From: Blastobasis lacticolella
Lineage: Eukaryota; Arthropoda; Insecta; Lepidoptera; Blastobasidae
Assembly: GCA_905147135.1 (NCBI GenBank)
Contig: LR990043.1
Location: 11,319,057 to 11,383,056 of the forward strand
DNA length: 64,000 bases
Reading direction: 5' to 3'
In this document: positions 17,404 through 27,300 of the stretch, one piece after another
How positions within the stretch are numbered: position 1 is the first letter of the stretch
Layout of the letters: every line of letters starts with the position of its first letter
Program-made: the position numbers and the translations under genes
The notes under the pieces: model-generated
The model's input: only the letters and a program-made list of their open reading frames with translations
The model's database searches: none
What the model was told of the DNA's origin: nothing

Positions 17404-18637
17404 TTGGAAAATTCTTCATGGGAGCAGGCATCATTGCCTATTCGCTATGGTGGTCTGGGCGTTCGCAAAATTTCTAGTGTGTCCTTGCCAGCGTTTTTGT
17501 CCTCGGTACACAGCTCGCAGTCCCTAGTGGATAAATTATTGTCTAAACTAGGGACCTTTCCATCGGCTTTTTCTACCGAGGCCGAAATCGCGTGGCAGTT
17601 GGCTTAACCCGGAGGCAGAGCCCACTAATTCTTATTCGCAGCGGCTATGGGACGAGCCGCTCTGTAGGTTGGCGCGAAACAAACTTTTAAACGCAACTAC
17701 CAATTCTGCAGAGCGTGCTCGCTTACTAGCTGCTGGCGAGTGGGAGTCGGGCCTCTGGCTCCAGGCAATGCCTTCAAAAAACATTGGCACTTTGCTCGAC
17801 CGTGCTACTTTCAGGATTGCCACGGCCCTGCGTCTAGGAGCTCCCTGCAGCGCTCCACACGACTGCCACTGTGGCCGCCCTGTAGACCAGAGGGCCTAGT
17901 GTGAGTTCCGCTTCGATTTTACTTAACTATCGCGTTTGCGTTTACGTCGAAATTAGTATGAAGAAAAAAACTTCATTTACGTACCACTAGGCGGCGCTAT
18001 ATATGTTTTCATACTAATTTCCACGTAAACGCAAACGCGATAGTAAAGTAAAATCGAAGCGGAACTCACACTAGGCCCTCAGCTCGGCCACCATGGTTTG
18101 TCGTGTAGTAGGAGCGCCGGACGCATTCCACGCCACGCGGACCTCAATGATGTCATCCGTCGGGCCTTTGCCTCCGCTGGTGCTCCCGCAGTGCTGGAAC
18201 CCAACGGTTTAGCCCGCGATTATGGGAAAAGACCCGACGGAATGACACTCACGCCCTGGAAACTGGGACGGCCCTTGGTCTGGGATGCTACGTGCATCGA
18301 TACCCTCGCGTCGTCCCATCTTCCAGCCACTGCGTGTCAAGCAGGGGCCGGTGCCGCCTCTGCTGAAAACGCAAAACGGCGCAAATACGCATGTCTCAGT
18401 GGCGACTACATATTTGCGCCATTTGGCGTGGAAACTCTGGGGCCGTGGGGACCAGGCGCACATTCCCTATATAGGGAACTAGCCAAGCGCCTGGTCGACA
18501 TTAGTAAGGACCAGAAGGCTGGTCTCTATTTGGGACAGCGTATAAGCCTCGCCATTCAGCGGGGCAACGCGGCCAGCCTTCTGGGGACTTTTCCGTATTC
18601 AGGGGACTTGGGGCAAATTTTTTACATATTTAAGTAA
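17404..18637 (+). pseudogene. C-terminal part of the R2/R4-like ORF, broken
   Basis: After the stop at 17374 the same frame runs to 17607, shifts by one frame near 17595, then continues through a Cys/His knuckle to the MITE at 17891. It resumes in the same frame at 18083 and ends at 18637 (C-terminal SLLGTFPYSGD). The MITE plus its duplicated CAG total 192 bp, a multiple of three. The nuclease call rests on PDG ... VWDAT and is tentative. Confidence 0.65.
17891..18079. mobile_element. 189-bp MITE inserted in the retroelement
   Basis: Near-perfect inverted halves: AGGGCCTAGTGTGAGTTCCG at the left and its reverse complement at the right, with arms about 75 bp long. CAG is duplicated on both sides (17888-17890 and 18080-18082). 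Removing one CAG and the insert restores an open frame, which proves it came after the retroelement. The superfamily is uncertain. Confidence 0.85.
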
Positions 18638-19200
18638 TTTTAAGGTTTTTATTTATATGTAGTTTTAGTATGTAATTATATATTGTATAATTGTAAATTG
18701 TAATTTAAGATGTAAGTACCTTATATTAACAAAATTAAATTTTTAATTTCAAATAATGTAATTTTATGAAAAGATTATAGCAATTTGGAGAATTCCTAAT
18801 TTTTTTATTGTATATAAAACAATATAAAAATTACACATATTTCCAAATTTCACCAGAATGAATGCTGCGCTCCAATGTGCCAATCGCCTCATCAATATTT
18901 TTCAAGTCAGTCAAATTCTTTGTTATGACTTTTATGAATGACGTTCTATGACGGATAAAAGCATAGCCTCATAGCCTCCTTCATCTTACAAGCCATGCGC
19001 AGAAGTTTGACAACGTCGCATTTTTCAATTTTAGTGAACCTGAAATTACTTTAAAATATCGTCGCGGTCATCGTCGTTTAATGTTATTAGTTATTGAAGT
19101 GATGAAGTATATAATTAAGTATATACATTAGTTCGATATTATGAAATTGGATAGATTTCTGTACTATTTACCTTTCTACGTATTTGCAATTGTATTACTT
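18638..19200. other. 3' tail of the retroelement and AT-rich spacer
   Basis: AT-rich non-coding sequence follows the element. 18960-19030 contains CATAGCCTCCTTCATCTTAC and GACAACGTCGCA, which recur inverted at 20090-20165. These may be arms of an old inverted-repeat element around 18960-20170. Confidence 0.4.
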
Positions 19201-19202
19201 AT

Positions 19203-19420
19203 ACTAATATTTTAAATGCGAAATATAATGTGTGTTTCGTCTTGTACGTAATGGATGTTTGTTACTACTTCACGCAAAAACTACTAAACGGATTTTAATG
19301 AAATTTGGCAGTTACATAGCATATAGCCCCGAATAACACATATACTATAATTTATTGCGATATTTAATGTGATTTCCGCGGGAACGAGTCTTTAGGTTGA
19401 CGCAGTCGCGGCCACAAGCT
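19203..19420 (+). repeat. Dispersed repeat, Helitron-like Lep1 style
   Basis: Reads ACTAATATT...AAATGCGAA, TTTGTTACT, TTCACGCAAAAACTACTAAA, CGGATTTTAATGAAATTTGG and ends near GACGCAGTCGCGGCC. This is a very common lepidopteran short repeat, remembered as a non-autonomous Helitron (Lep1-type). A degenerate relative lies at 56115-56335. Confidence 0.5.
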
Positions 19421-19584
19421 ATTATGAAATAAAATAATCTTTGCCAGCAAAAATATTACCCAATTTATTAAATATTAGATAAAATACATTTTAAACAGTT
19501 TTATTTAAGTACCTAAGTATATAAAAACTAACTACTTACTTACTTATTGTACCTACCTACTTTTTCAACGCTTCCATCGTCGTG

Positions 19585-19800
19585 GATAATCAAAGAACGT
19601 GGTTTAAAGTATTCGTGATAACTTTTACAGTGCGAAAATGTTTGCTACACACAAAAGATTCTTCGTTTAGACTCCAGTATGCTTGGGGAATAGCAAAAGT
19701 CCATTTGCTTAATAGAATTATATCTTTTGGAAAGCAAAACATCGGCACAGATTCTTTCCCATTTTTAAGGTTTAATCATAATTTTACTTGCATTTTTCAA
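19585..19800 (-). pseudogene. THAP-domain-like relic
   Basis: Minus-strand frame reads ...VPMFCFPKDIILLSKWTFAI..YW....SFVCSKHF. This fits the THAP zinc-binding DNA-binding domain (FPKD, KW, then C-x2-HF). An upstream Cys-rich piece with stops would be the N-terminal half. THAP domains occur in P-element-type transposases and host regulators. This copy is broken and has no visible continuation. Confidence 0.5.
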
Positions 19801-20289
19801 ATGCAACAACGCCTTTGTATCTGTTAGAGAAAGATTACGATATATAAAACAGAATTTGATTAATGAAATAAGTAAAAATCTAACAACAGAAATGGTCAAG
19901 GGTTGTTTTTCAAAAATCGTATTTATTCAATTTTAGCACAATTATACATATATTTACTTTTATTTACCTTTGTAGATGGTCCATACAAACGCGTTATTTT
20001 ACAGTTTTATCAATATATTTTTAATTTATCGTCATAAAATTCATAATTTTCCCGCACATTGACATGTAAACAATGAGTAAATCGGTTTACAGCGACGTTG
20101 CCGTTCCGTGCTACAGCATGGCTTGTAAGATGAAGGAGGCTATGATAGCCTCCTTTATAGGAGGCTATGACATGGATAAAAGGCATGGCATTAGTTGCCA
20201 TAAAGAGTTTTTTTTTTTAAAGCGATTCGGACTTAGCGTGGTCCTATTATATGAAGCTCAATGTAGCAGAAAATATACATTTAAGAAAT

Positions 20290-21029
20290 AATATAATATG
20301 TAGGTACGTACATTTTATTTATAAAACCTATATATTTTTTGTTTAATTCCCTACCTACTATATTTTTATGGCTTCTAAACTCAAAAATACTATATTTGGT
20401 CTAAAAAAAGTTGTTAACCCTACCTCCAACTGTCGCGTTCATTCAGTCTTATCACAGTCATTTATGTACGCGGTGCTGGTGACTCCACACGTTTGCCAAA
20501 CTTTGATAAACCTTTACAAATTCAAACGCATGGATCAGGGGTTTGGCATGGTTTGTAGCCTTGCCACCGATCATCGCTGTCGGTTTTTATGCACAGAGGA
20601 AGTTTATTGACAGGTCAACGGATAATCAATCATTTCAAAACGAATGGGATGCTGCTACTGCGGTGGAACGACGTTCACGAACCGAACCCGACACGTTAAC
20701 GAAAGATTTACATAATCGCACCTCAGGTCATGCTGTTGGGCATAGACTAGGCCATGTGACACACACTTTATAATTTTTGGTAGTGTGAATAGTGAAGAGC
20801 AAAGAATCAGTTAATTTATTCGAATGATAGGTATACATCACAAAAGAAAAATACTGGATCACCTTTTATTATGCAACTAGTTCGCCCGGTGCGACTTCGA
20901 TCGCGTATCGTCCTTCTCCTACCCCACTATTTTAAGAGAGGTAGGGCATAGCGGGGTATCTCGTTCGAATTGGAGCCGCCCGACTGGGGAAGTACCTCCA
21001 CCTTACAGAATATCGCAGCTAAATAATAC
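20290..21029. other. No gene recognised
   Basis: A 76-residue frame (20543-20773) has a hydrophobic start (WFVALPPIIAVGFYAQ) but lacks an ATG and has no recognised family. 20215-20430 shares inverted words with 14780-14910. Nothing else stands out. Confidence 0.35.
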
Positions 21030-21287
21030 TCTTTTAAATAGTATTGTGTTTCTGCCGGTGAGTAAGGTTTCCAGTGCTCCATGGGGTGGGGATTTGGGGA
21101 ACCGTGGCTTTGGCAGTGGAGTGGCATTTGCTTTTTGCTGCCAGAGCAACGTGTTATAGAGGTGGGCAACGCATTAGCGATACTCTTGGTGTTGCTAATG
21201 TCTATAGGCAGTGGTGACCACTTTCCATCAGGTGGCCCGCTTGCCTGTTTACCTACCGTATGACATTAAAAAAAAAAAAAAAAAAAA
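21030..21287 (+). repeat. LINE/SINE 3' tail with poly-A
   Basis: The body contains GTGACCACTTTCCATCAGG, then GGCCCGCTTGCCTG and TACCGTATGACATT, ending in about 20 A. The same tail recurs at 46940-47000, 53250-53320 and 55690-55745. A complete poly-A makes this a recent retroposed copy. Confidence 0.7.
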
Positions 21288-21344
21288 CTATTTCTAGCCC
21301 CTGCCTCTACCCACACCTATTTTACCTGTAGAAAACATGAACTA

Positions 21345-22665
21345 TAGAGTGAGGTGTCGAACAGTGACCCACATAAAAGTTAAACAATCATAACTCATAA
21401 GTTTTTCAATATAATGAATTGTTTTTTAGTCCAGTCATAGCGTAATATATCTGACTCTAATTTTGCATATAAGTTTATAGAAAAAGATTCAGAGAAAAAA
21501 TGGTAATGCAGATTTTTTAAAAGATGTGTGTCCACCTCTTGGGACACATTGAACCAGGGGGTTGGTATACAGCGAACCGGGAAGTACACAGTGAGCCCGA
21601 CGAATGAGATCACTATTATTAATGTGACCTCTTTGTACTTATTATCATAGTAGAGAAGTTAGCTAATAATACGTGCATTATAAATGTGTAAGCAGTTAGT
21701 TTTATTTACCAAATTAACTGATATATAGTAATCAATATAAATCAATAACAACGTAATTTTACCTATTTTCTAATTTCATTCATTGATGATATATTTAAAG
21801 TAAAATAAAAATAAAGAATAAACTAGCTACACTATAGTTCTTGAGATATATTTTACGCATCTATCGACAGTGGTGGTTTGGTAAGGCAAGGGTTCTATTT
21901 AAAAATTGATGTAGAAAATAGTAGGGGAAGGTGTAGGGATTCGATACCTTCGGAACCTTGCAGTGGATCGTAGTGGATTAAGGGGGTTGGGTACAGGTAG
22001 TGTACGGTTAAAGCACAGATAGGGGTAGGATAGGGTACGTGTAGGAGTGGGGTAGAGGACGAGTTGATTAAATTACAATCACACGAACCAAGACGCGCCG
22101 GGTAGCCAATTCATGTACCTATTCACGAAGTCTGATGGCAGTAGCCGAATACTGCCTACCCGCATTTTTTGTTCGAGTAACTCTAATAAACTAACCGGTT
22201 GCTGATTTTTATGGATATTTAAGGTAAAATAATTTAAAAAATCAGAATCTTGAGGTTAAACCCAGTGGACCGGTGGCTCACTATTCGTGCCGGTGTAGTG
22301 GGTCACTATGTACCACACACACCTCTACTGATGAAAGGTTGGGCAAAAAATAAATCATCAATGACTAAACAATGCCAAAAAATTCAGTACATAAATCCAA
22401 GAAGACATTACTTTTAAAGGATGCAGTATTAAGTTAAAACCTGAAAATTACTCGTTTTTTCCGCATTTTTTCCCCGAAAATCATAAAGAACCCCACTAAG
22501 CGGGCATACTGCGCTAGAGTTGCTTCGCTGCCGACTGGGAAGCAGGAAGCGCGGTAAAAACCAAGTACGATCACGCTTACTGCACGATCTGACAACGTTG
22601 CGTTTTGGAGATACTAATGGTGGCCAACTGTGTACTACTGGTTCACTGTTCGACATCTCACCCTA
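21345..22665. mobile_element. TA-flanked non-autonomous pogo-like element (1.3 kb)
   Basis: Left end TA-GAGTGAGGTGTCGAACAG and right end, reverse-complemented, TA-GGGTGAGATGTCGAACAG. The ends resemble those of the element at 23640-26391 (TA-GGGTGGGATGTCC...). Subterminal copies of a GTGACCCA or GGTTCACTG word repeat inside. No coding sequence is recognised. Confidence 0.65.
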
Positions 22666-22989
22666 AACTGATTTTATCTATATTTAGTTTGTTGTTATTT
22701 GTCTTATGTAGTAAACAAATATGGCGTACTAGCAACCAAAGATAGCTTATAGGGTTGGTAAATCACCGTATGAATGATTAGTGAAATAAGAACGAAAATG
22801 ACGTGAACTGAAATAATTCAATTTAATTAGATCGATACACTATCGAAATAAAGTATTTTTAAACAAGTTTCTGCTCGCGGCTTAGCTCGTGTGGAATTCG
22901 TTTATAATTTAATTAATATTTTGAGCTAAAGGAACGTTTTTTGTTCTAGACAGATAAATAAACACAATAATATCAATCACTCTAGCTAT

Positions 22990-23590
22990 CAAGAGACATA
23001 ATAACGTCGTACAGTATGTTTTCTGGACCTTGCTACAAAACCATCATTTTGAGTCAGAGAAGCTATGGTGGAAAGAGACACTATCACACTCGCATGTTAG
23101 GGAGAACAAAGAAGCGAAGCTCCTTTGGGAAATACCAGTACAGACAGATGTAGAAATACAAAACATTAAACCAGACATAATTTACACGGACAAAAAAGAA
23201 AACAAAACTTATATTATAGACATAGCATTACCATCACATTATAACGTAGGACCAAAAGAAGTAGAAAAACTTACCAAGTACCAATCACAAAAAATTGAAA
23301 TAAACAGACTATGGAAAACCCAAACTACAATAATTCCAATGATAATAGGTGCAACAGGCGTAATAGGAAACAGTTTAAACAGATATTGCAACATTTTAAA
23401 TAGCCGTATAGATATAAATATTATGCAGAAACAGGCAGCCATCCATACTGCAACGATAGTAAGTAAAGTGTTATGGGACAATATTTTTGTAGAAAGTAAG
23501 AACCCTGAACCTCCCCTTCCCTGAGGGTTTCGGGGCGGAAGGATCAGGGAAGCACCGACGAAAGTCGAGAAAAAGAGATAATAATAAATA
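22990..23590 (+). mobile_element. C-terminal fragment of an R4/Dong-like LINE with restriction-like endonuclease
   Basis: The frame 23030-23524 (164 aa) contains KPDIIYTDKKENKTYIIDIA, a PD-(D/E)-x-K nuclease core (PD ... D ... acidic). KYQSQKIEINRLWKTQTTI and PMIIGATGVIGNSL follow, all typical of the end of R4/Rex6/Dong ORFs. The stop is TGA at 23522, followed by a short 3' UTR with GGGTTTCGGGG. The 5' part is missing. Known knowledge: these LINEs cut with this domain instead of an APE. Confidence 0.7.
23030..23524 (+). CDS. R4-like LINE endonuclease region (partial ORF)
   Basis: 164 codons open, no natural start because the element is 5'-truncated. The proposed nuclease residues lie in the first 70 residues. 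No tandem partner or full reverse transcriptase is adjacent. Confidence 0.6.
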   Translation: MLQNHHFESEKLWWKETLSHSHVRENKEAKLLWEIPVQTDVEIQNIKPDIIYTDKKENKTYIIDIALPSHYNVGPKEVEKLTKYQSQKIEINRLWKTQTTIIPMIIGATGVIGNSLNRYCNILNSRIDINIMQKQAAIHTATIVSKVLWDNIFVESKNPEPPLP

Positions 23591-23639
23591 ATTAAAATAT
23601 ATTTTTGAACATTATTTAGCGACAGATTATTTTATATGG

Positions 23640-26391
23640 TAGGGTGGGATGTCCATCAATGAGCCAGGCAGATACAATGACCCACCATGGGTAGTTCACT
23701 AAAGCGACGTTGCCATTCCGCGCTACTCACTCATGCGCACTCGCTTCAGTGCAGTCCCTTACCCCTCCTGTCGCCGGCGGGCTATCTAGTTGAACGCGTG
23801 TGTTACGATCATTTTTGTGATTTAGTGATGAAAAAGTTAAAAAAAAAAGGTGAGATTCTTTTCTTTTTGCTTATTTTTAGTGATTGAATATTGTTATTTT
23901 TATATGTTGTGCTTTTAGTATGTTTAATCGGCCTTCGCTTATGAATATCAATAACCGTTTTGCAAGCACGTGTTTATTGTGAGATAACCACAAATGTTTT
24001 GAGAAGGGGGTGGTTTACAATGAACCAAAATTAAACGGCCTACAATGAGCCACTGGTTCATTGTTGACTACCTGAATTTTTCCATTTAAAAAATAATTTT
24101 ATGTAACTTATTTTATTTAAAGGGCAAAATTAGGCATTGTAAATTATCAATACATTCTTTTTAGTCTCAAATGCTGAAAACTTTGAAAGTTTTTTAAAAT
24201 TAACCTACTTTACATTTACTAGTCTCACTCGCAGCTACTACTGACTAACACGCATCTGCACGCATCTGGTTCACCATCTATTTTAAATCTTCAGCCTCAA
24301 GATTTTCAACAAAACTTCGAACCAAGTGAGAACAAAGACAGCATTACCAAGCGTTCCAAAACCCAATCAATCGATGTCCAATATAATATAAAAGTAGCTA
24401 AAGCAGATATCGGTAATGATTCTCCAATCACACCTACTAAACAAAACAAGGCAGAATGTTCAACATCTAAAGATTTCATTGCACCGAGTTCATTTCGGCC
24501 TCCACTCAAAGCCGACCCTCGGCAACAAAACAAAAAAAGAAAACAAGGCAGAAGCCTGATAGCCACGGATACGCCAGAAAAGGAAGCCCTATGTGGAAAG
24601 AAAGAACCGAGTTTAAAGAAAATAAAAAGAGCTAAGGAAGCTAAAAAAGTTAAGCAGGATTTATTGAAAGAAACGAAAAAGCGCAAGAAGAACGTTGAAA
24701 AACTTATGAGCTCTGACACGTCTGAGGATGAATCTGAAGAGATTTTTCAGGCAAGCGGTTCATCTTCTGGAGGAGATGAGTTTGTTAGTGATCAGGAAGC
24801 AGAGGAGGCTGTATTAGATGATAACTTTCGTCCTCTGCCAAGAGATCCGCAAGTGGGCGAATACGTGATTATCCAGTTCATCCAAAAAAAAATTAACGTT
24901 TACTATGTCGCAAAAATTTTGGAAGAAGTAACAGATGAGTCTTATGTAGATTTCTACGTGTCATATTTGAAACTGAAAAGCAAGGCTCATCATAAATTTT
25001 GCGAACCACTAGAACCGGAATTAGCAGGAGTTAGGAGAGTGGATATTAAGTACATTTTACCTAAACCAACAACCCAAGGCACGAGTCGTCGCGACGCGTC
25101 GCCAAGTTACTATTCAATTTGCGGTTGACTTGTCTCTTTTGAACTTCCGTTATTAAGAGTTATTTTTCAGTTGCCTTACTTAAGGTTAAATTTTATTTTT
25201 AAAGGCTGATACAATATTTGTGATTATAATTTAATATTTTGCTTAATATCATTGCAATGACTGTGATTCTCTCGTTGATTAATTTATAATGTTTAAGTCC
25301 AATTAAAGTTTTAAAAAGAAGTGGTAGAAGTTTAGTATGTTTATGTTATGTTATATTTTACAGAAATCTTTGTGATTTTCTTTGTCTACGTTCCTTAGAT
25401 CTCTATAGAACAAAAAAGGCTGTTTTTTGTAATTTGTAAGACTGTTTTTAATTACTTTTAATAAAAATATATTATTTTTTTATAAGTCTGTTCAAACTAT
25501 TGGTAGGATTATTATAATTTCTACAGTTCTTGTAAAGATCTGCTTACTAAGTTCCTTAAAGTCACGAAAAGACTGTTTTTGTAATAACAGATAGTAAAAA
25601 GTTTTCTAAATAACAAATATGTTACCATGTTAATTAATATAATTATTACTGTTAAAATAATTTTAAATAAAAATAATATATTAAAAGGCTGGTACAAAAT
25701 ATTGCTAAGTTTATTATAATGTCTGCAGTTCTTGTATAGAACTGCTTAATAAGTTCCTGAAAGTATCTTACTTCTTATTATAGATAATTACAAAAAATAT
25801 TCTAAATGTATTTTTTTTTTGTAATTACAGATAATATGAAGTATCATATAATAAGAAAATCTGTAACCATGTTGAATAATATAATAATTATTGTTAAAAA
25901 AATAAGAAATTGATGTTAATAAGTATAAAAAGACTATTGCAAAATATAACTAAGTTTCTTATATTGTCTAAAGTTCTTTGAAGGACTCTGTTGTCGTTAT
26001 CTGATTCACAATAATTAATAATATTGATAGAGGAAGATCCTTTTATGTTTATTTTATCAAAAATGCGAATAAAGATTTTGATTTAACACTAAAACGTTTA
26101 TTTTTATTTATTTTTAAATGACGATGGTTCATTGTTTACTACCCGGTTTATTGTACACCATACCTATGGTTCATTGTTGAACATAGGGTGTACACAATGG
26201 ACCAAATCCCGTTTTTAAAAAAAAACGTAGTAGCACCTAAACCCATAACTATAGTACATTATAATGAACTAAATTTGAAAGTTCACTAAATTACCTACAA
26301 TTTGGTATATAAAAGATAGTTGTAGCACTGAAAATTACACTGTGAGAGGTTTTCAAAAAAATCGTGGCTCATTGATGGACACTCTACCCTA
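23640..26391 (+). mobile_element. Pogo-like DNA transposon, internally deleted (2.75 kb)
   Basis: The left end is TA-GGGTGGGATGTCCATCAATGAGCC. The right end, reverse-complemented, is TA-GGGTAGAGTGTCCATCAATGAGCC. TA lies on both outer edges, as in Tc1/mariner/pogo elements. Subterminal words GGTTCATTGT and ACAATGAACC recur at 24020-24060 and 26125-26180. The coding part holds only a transposase C-terminal region. The catalytic DDE core and DNA-binding domains were not found. Confidence 0.75.
24235..25128 (+). CDS. C-terminal exon of a pogo/CENP-B-like transposase
   Basis: The frame is open from 24235, after a TAG at 24232 and a possible acceptor (CACTCGCAG, ends 24231-24232), to TGA at 25126, about 297 codons. 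Middle: FRPPLKADPRQQ, then RSLIATDTPEK, matching the tail of DDE_1 pogo/Tigger transposases. Next an acidic SSDTSEDESEE stretch, and a C-terminal PQVGEYVIIQF ... INVYYVAKILEE ... VDIKYILPKP block typical of insect pogo-derived proteins. It has no own start codon and is presumably an exon. Translated function is unproven. Confidence 0.6.
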   Translation, partial: LLLTNTHLHASGSPSILNLQPQDFQQNFEPSENKDSITKRSKTQSIDVQYNIKVAKADIGNDSPITPTKQNKAECSTSKDFIAPSSFRPPLKADPRQQNKKRKQGRSLIATDTPEKEALCGKKEPSLKKIKRAKEAKKVKQDLLKETKKRKKNVEKLMSSDTSEDESEEIFQASGSSSGGDEFVSDQEAEEAVLDDNFRPLPRDPQVGEYVIIQFIQKKINVYYVAKILEEVTDESYVDFYVSYLKLKSKAHHKFCEPLEPELAGVRRVDIKYILPKPTTQGTSRRDASPSYYSICG

Positions 26392-27300
26392 CTCCTCTGG
26401 ACTCCACAATGTGGCGCCAGCAGCAGACCGGGGCAACGAAGGGAATTTAAAGCCGTTTTATTTAAGATGTATTTTGCCTGTTACTAACTGGAACGGCGGA
26501 CTAACAAACTGACCTGTAAAATAAGGGCAACAGGATCAATTAATTCGCCCTTTACTCGGACAGCTATAGTTTTTTATCAGTTCGTAAGAGCGTTTGACGC
26601 GGCTCGCGCGTGCAAAGAGGGTGTTGGTGCCACTGGTGGTTTTTGTGTCCAGATTGTTGAATGTACGAATAATAAGTTTCAGAATAATAAAACAGAACAG
26701 ACTGATCGCCTTTTTTGTCAGATTTATCGCATTCGGTTCATTTTTTTCGGAACTCTCTAGGTAATGGCATCAATACAGAACTTTGTTTCATTTTCCTGCA
26801 ATGTTTACATTATAAGCAAGCCTATACATCTGGCTACGATATAACTCAACACAATGACAATCCATTTATTGTATCCGGATAAAAAATCTATAAAGTGCAG
26901 CCGCGGCAAGCGGTTTCAAGTGTCACGGTGTCAAATATCAAGTGTGCAGCAGGCGGGGGGTCATCCGCACAGCGCGTCCAGTGCATACGAAGACTCCGTG
27001 TGATACTATTTACACAGGCCCGCGTAAATGCGTGTAGCTACCCGTCGCCATGCACAAACGATTTTATGTAAGTGGCAAGCGCAAGATGAACAAGTGACTC
27101 TTATTTTTTTTTCCTTTGTAACACAAACACCTTAAATCCCAGTTAGATATTGATATAAAAATTACACCTAATTTTTATACACCTACTTATTTTTATTGTT
27201 TTTGTATATCCTGCACATAGCAATCTTAAACAGATTGCTATGTGCAGGATATACAAATATTTAACAATAAGCCATTCCTTTTTCTGAATCATATTTTTTG
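26392..27300. other. Intergenic; contains a perfect hairpin
   Basis: No gene is recognised. A 25-bp perfect inverted repeat with a 5-nt loop lies at 27202-27256. 26930-27010 is locally GC-rich but non-coding. Confidence 0.4.
27202..27256. repeat. Perfect 25-bp hairpin
   Basis: The left arm (27202-27226) starts TTGTATATCCTGCACATAGC. The right arm (27232-27256) is its exact reverse complement. The loop TAAAC is at 27227-27231. Could be a MITE remnant or a small-RNA-type hairpin; nothing else supports either. Confidence 0.8.

Larger units (their letters stand above)
15775..18637 (+). mobile_element. Damaged non-LTR retroelement: zinc finger, YLDD reverse transcriptase, nuclease-like C-terminus
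   Basis: Order of parts: N-terminal C2H2-type finger, reverse transcriptase, palm/thumb region (GGLGVRKISSV), a Cys-rich knuckle (CSAPHDCHCG ... HHGLSC), and a C-terminal region with PDG and VWDAT acidic motifs and a later Lys. This layout is that of R2/R4-type elements with a restriction-like endonuclease, and no APE endonuclease precedes the RT. Breaks: in-frame TAA at 17374, a frameshift near 17595, and a 189-bp MITE at 17891-18079 that introduces a stop at 17897. The coding frame otherwise continues to a TAA at 18635. The clade is inferred, not searched. Confidence 0.75.

Noticed and set aside
20543..20773. 76-residue ORF with a hydrophobic N-terminus
   Set aside because: No ATG in frame, no recognised family and no splice partner, so not called as a gene.
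24306..24719. 137-residue minus-strand ORF
   Set aside because: Antisense of the pogo-like transposase exon, which has recognisable motifs on the plus strand.
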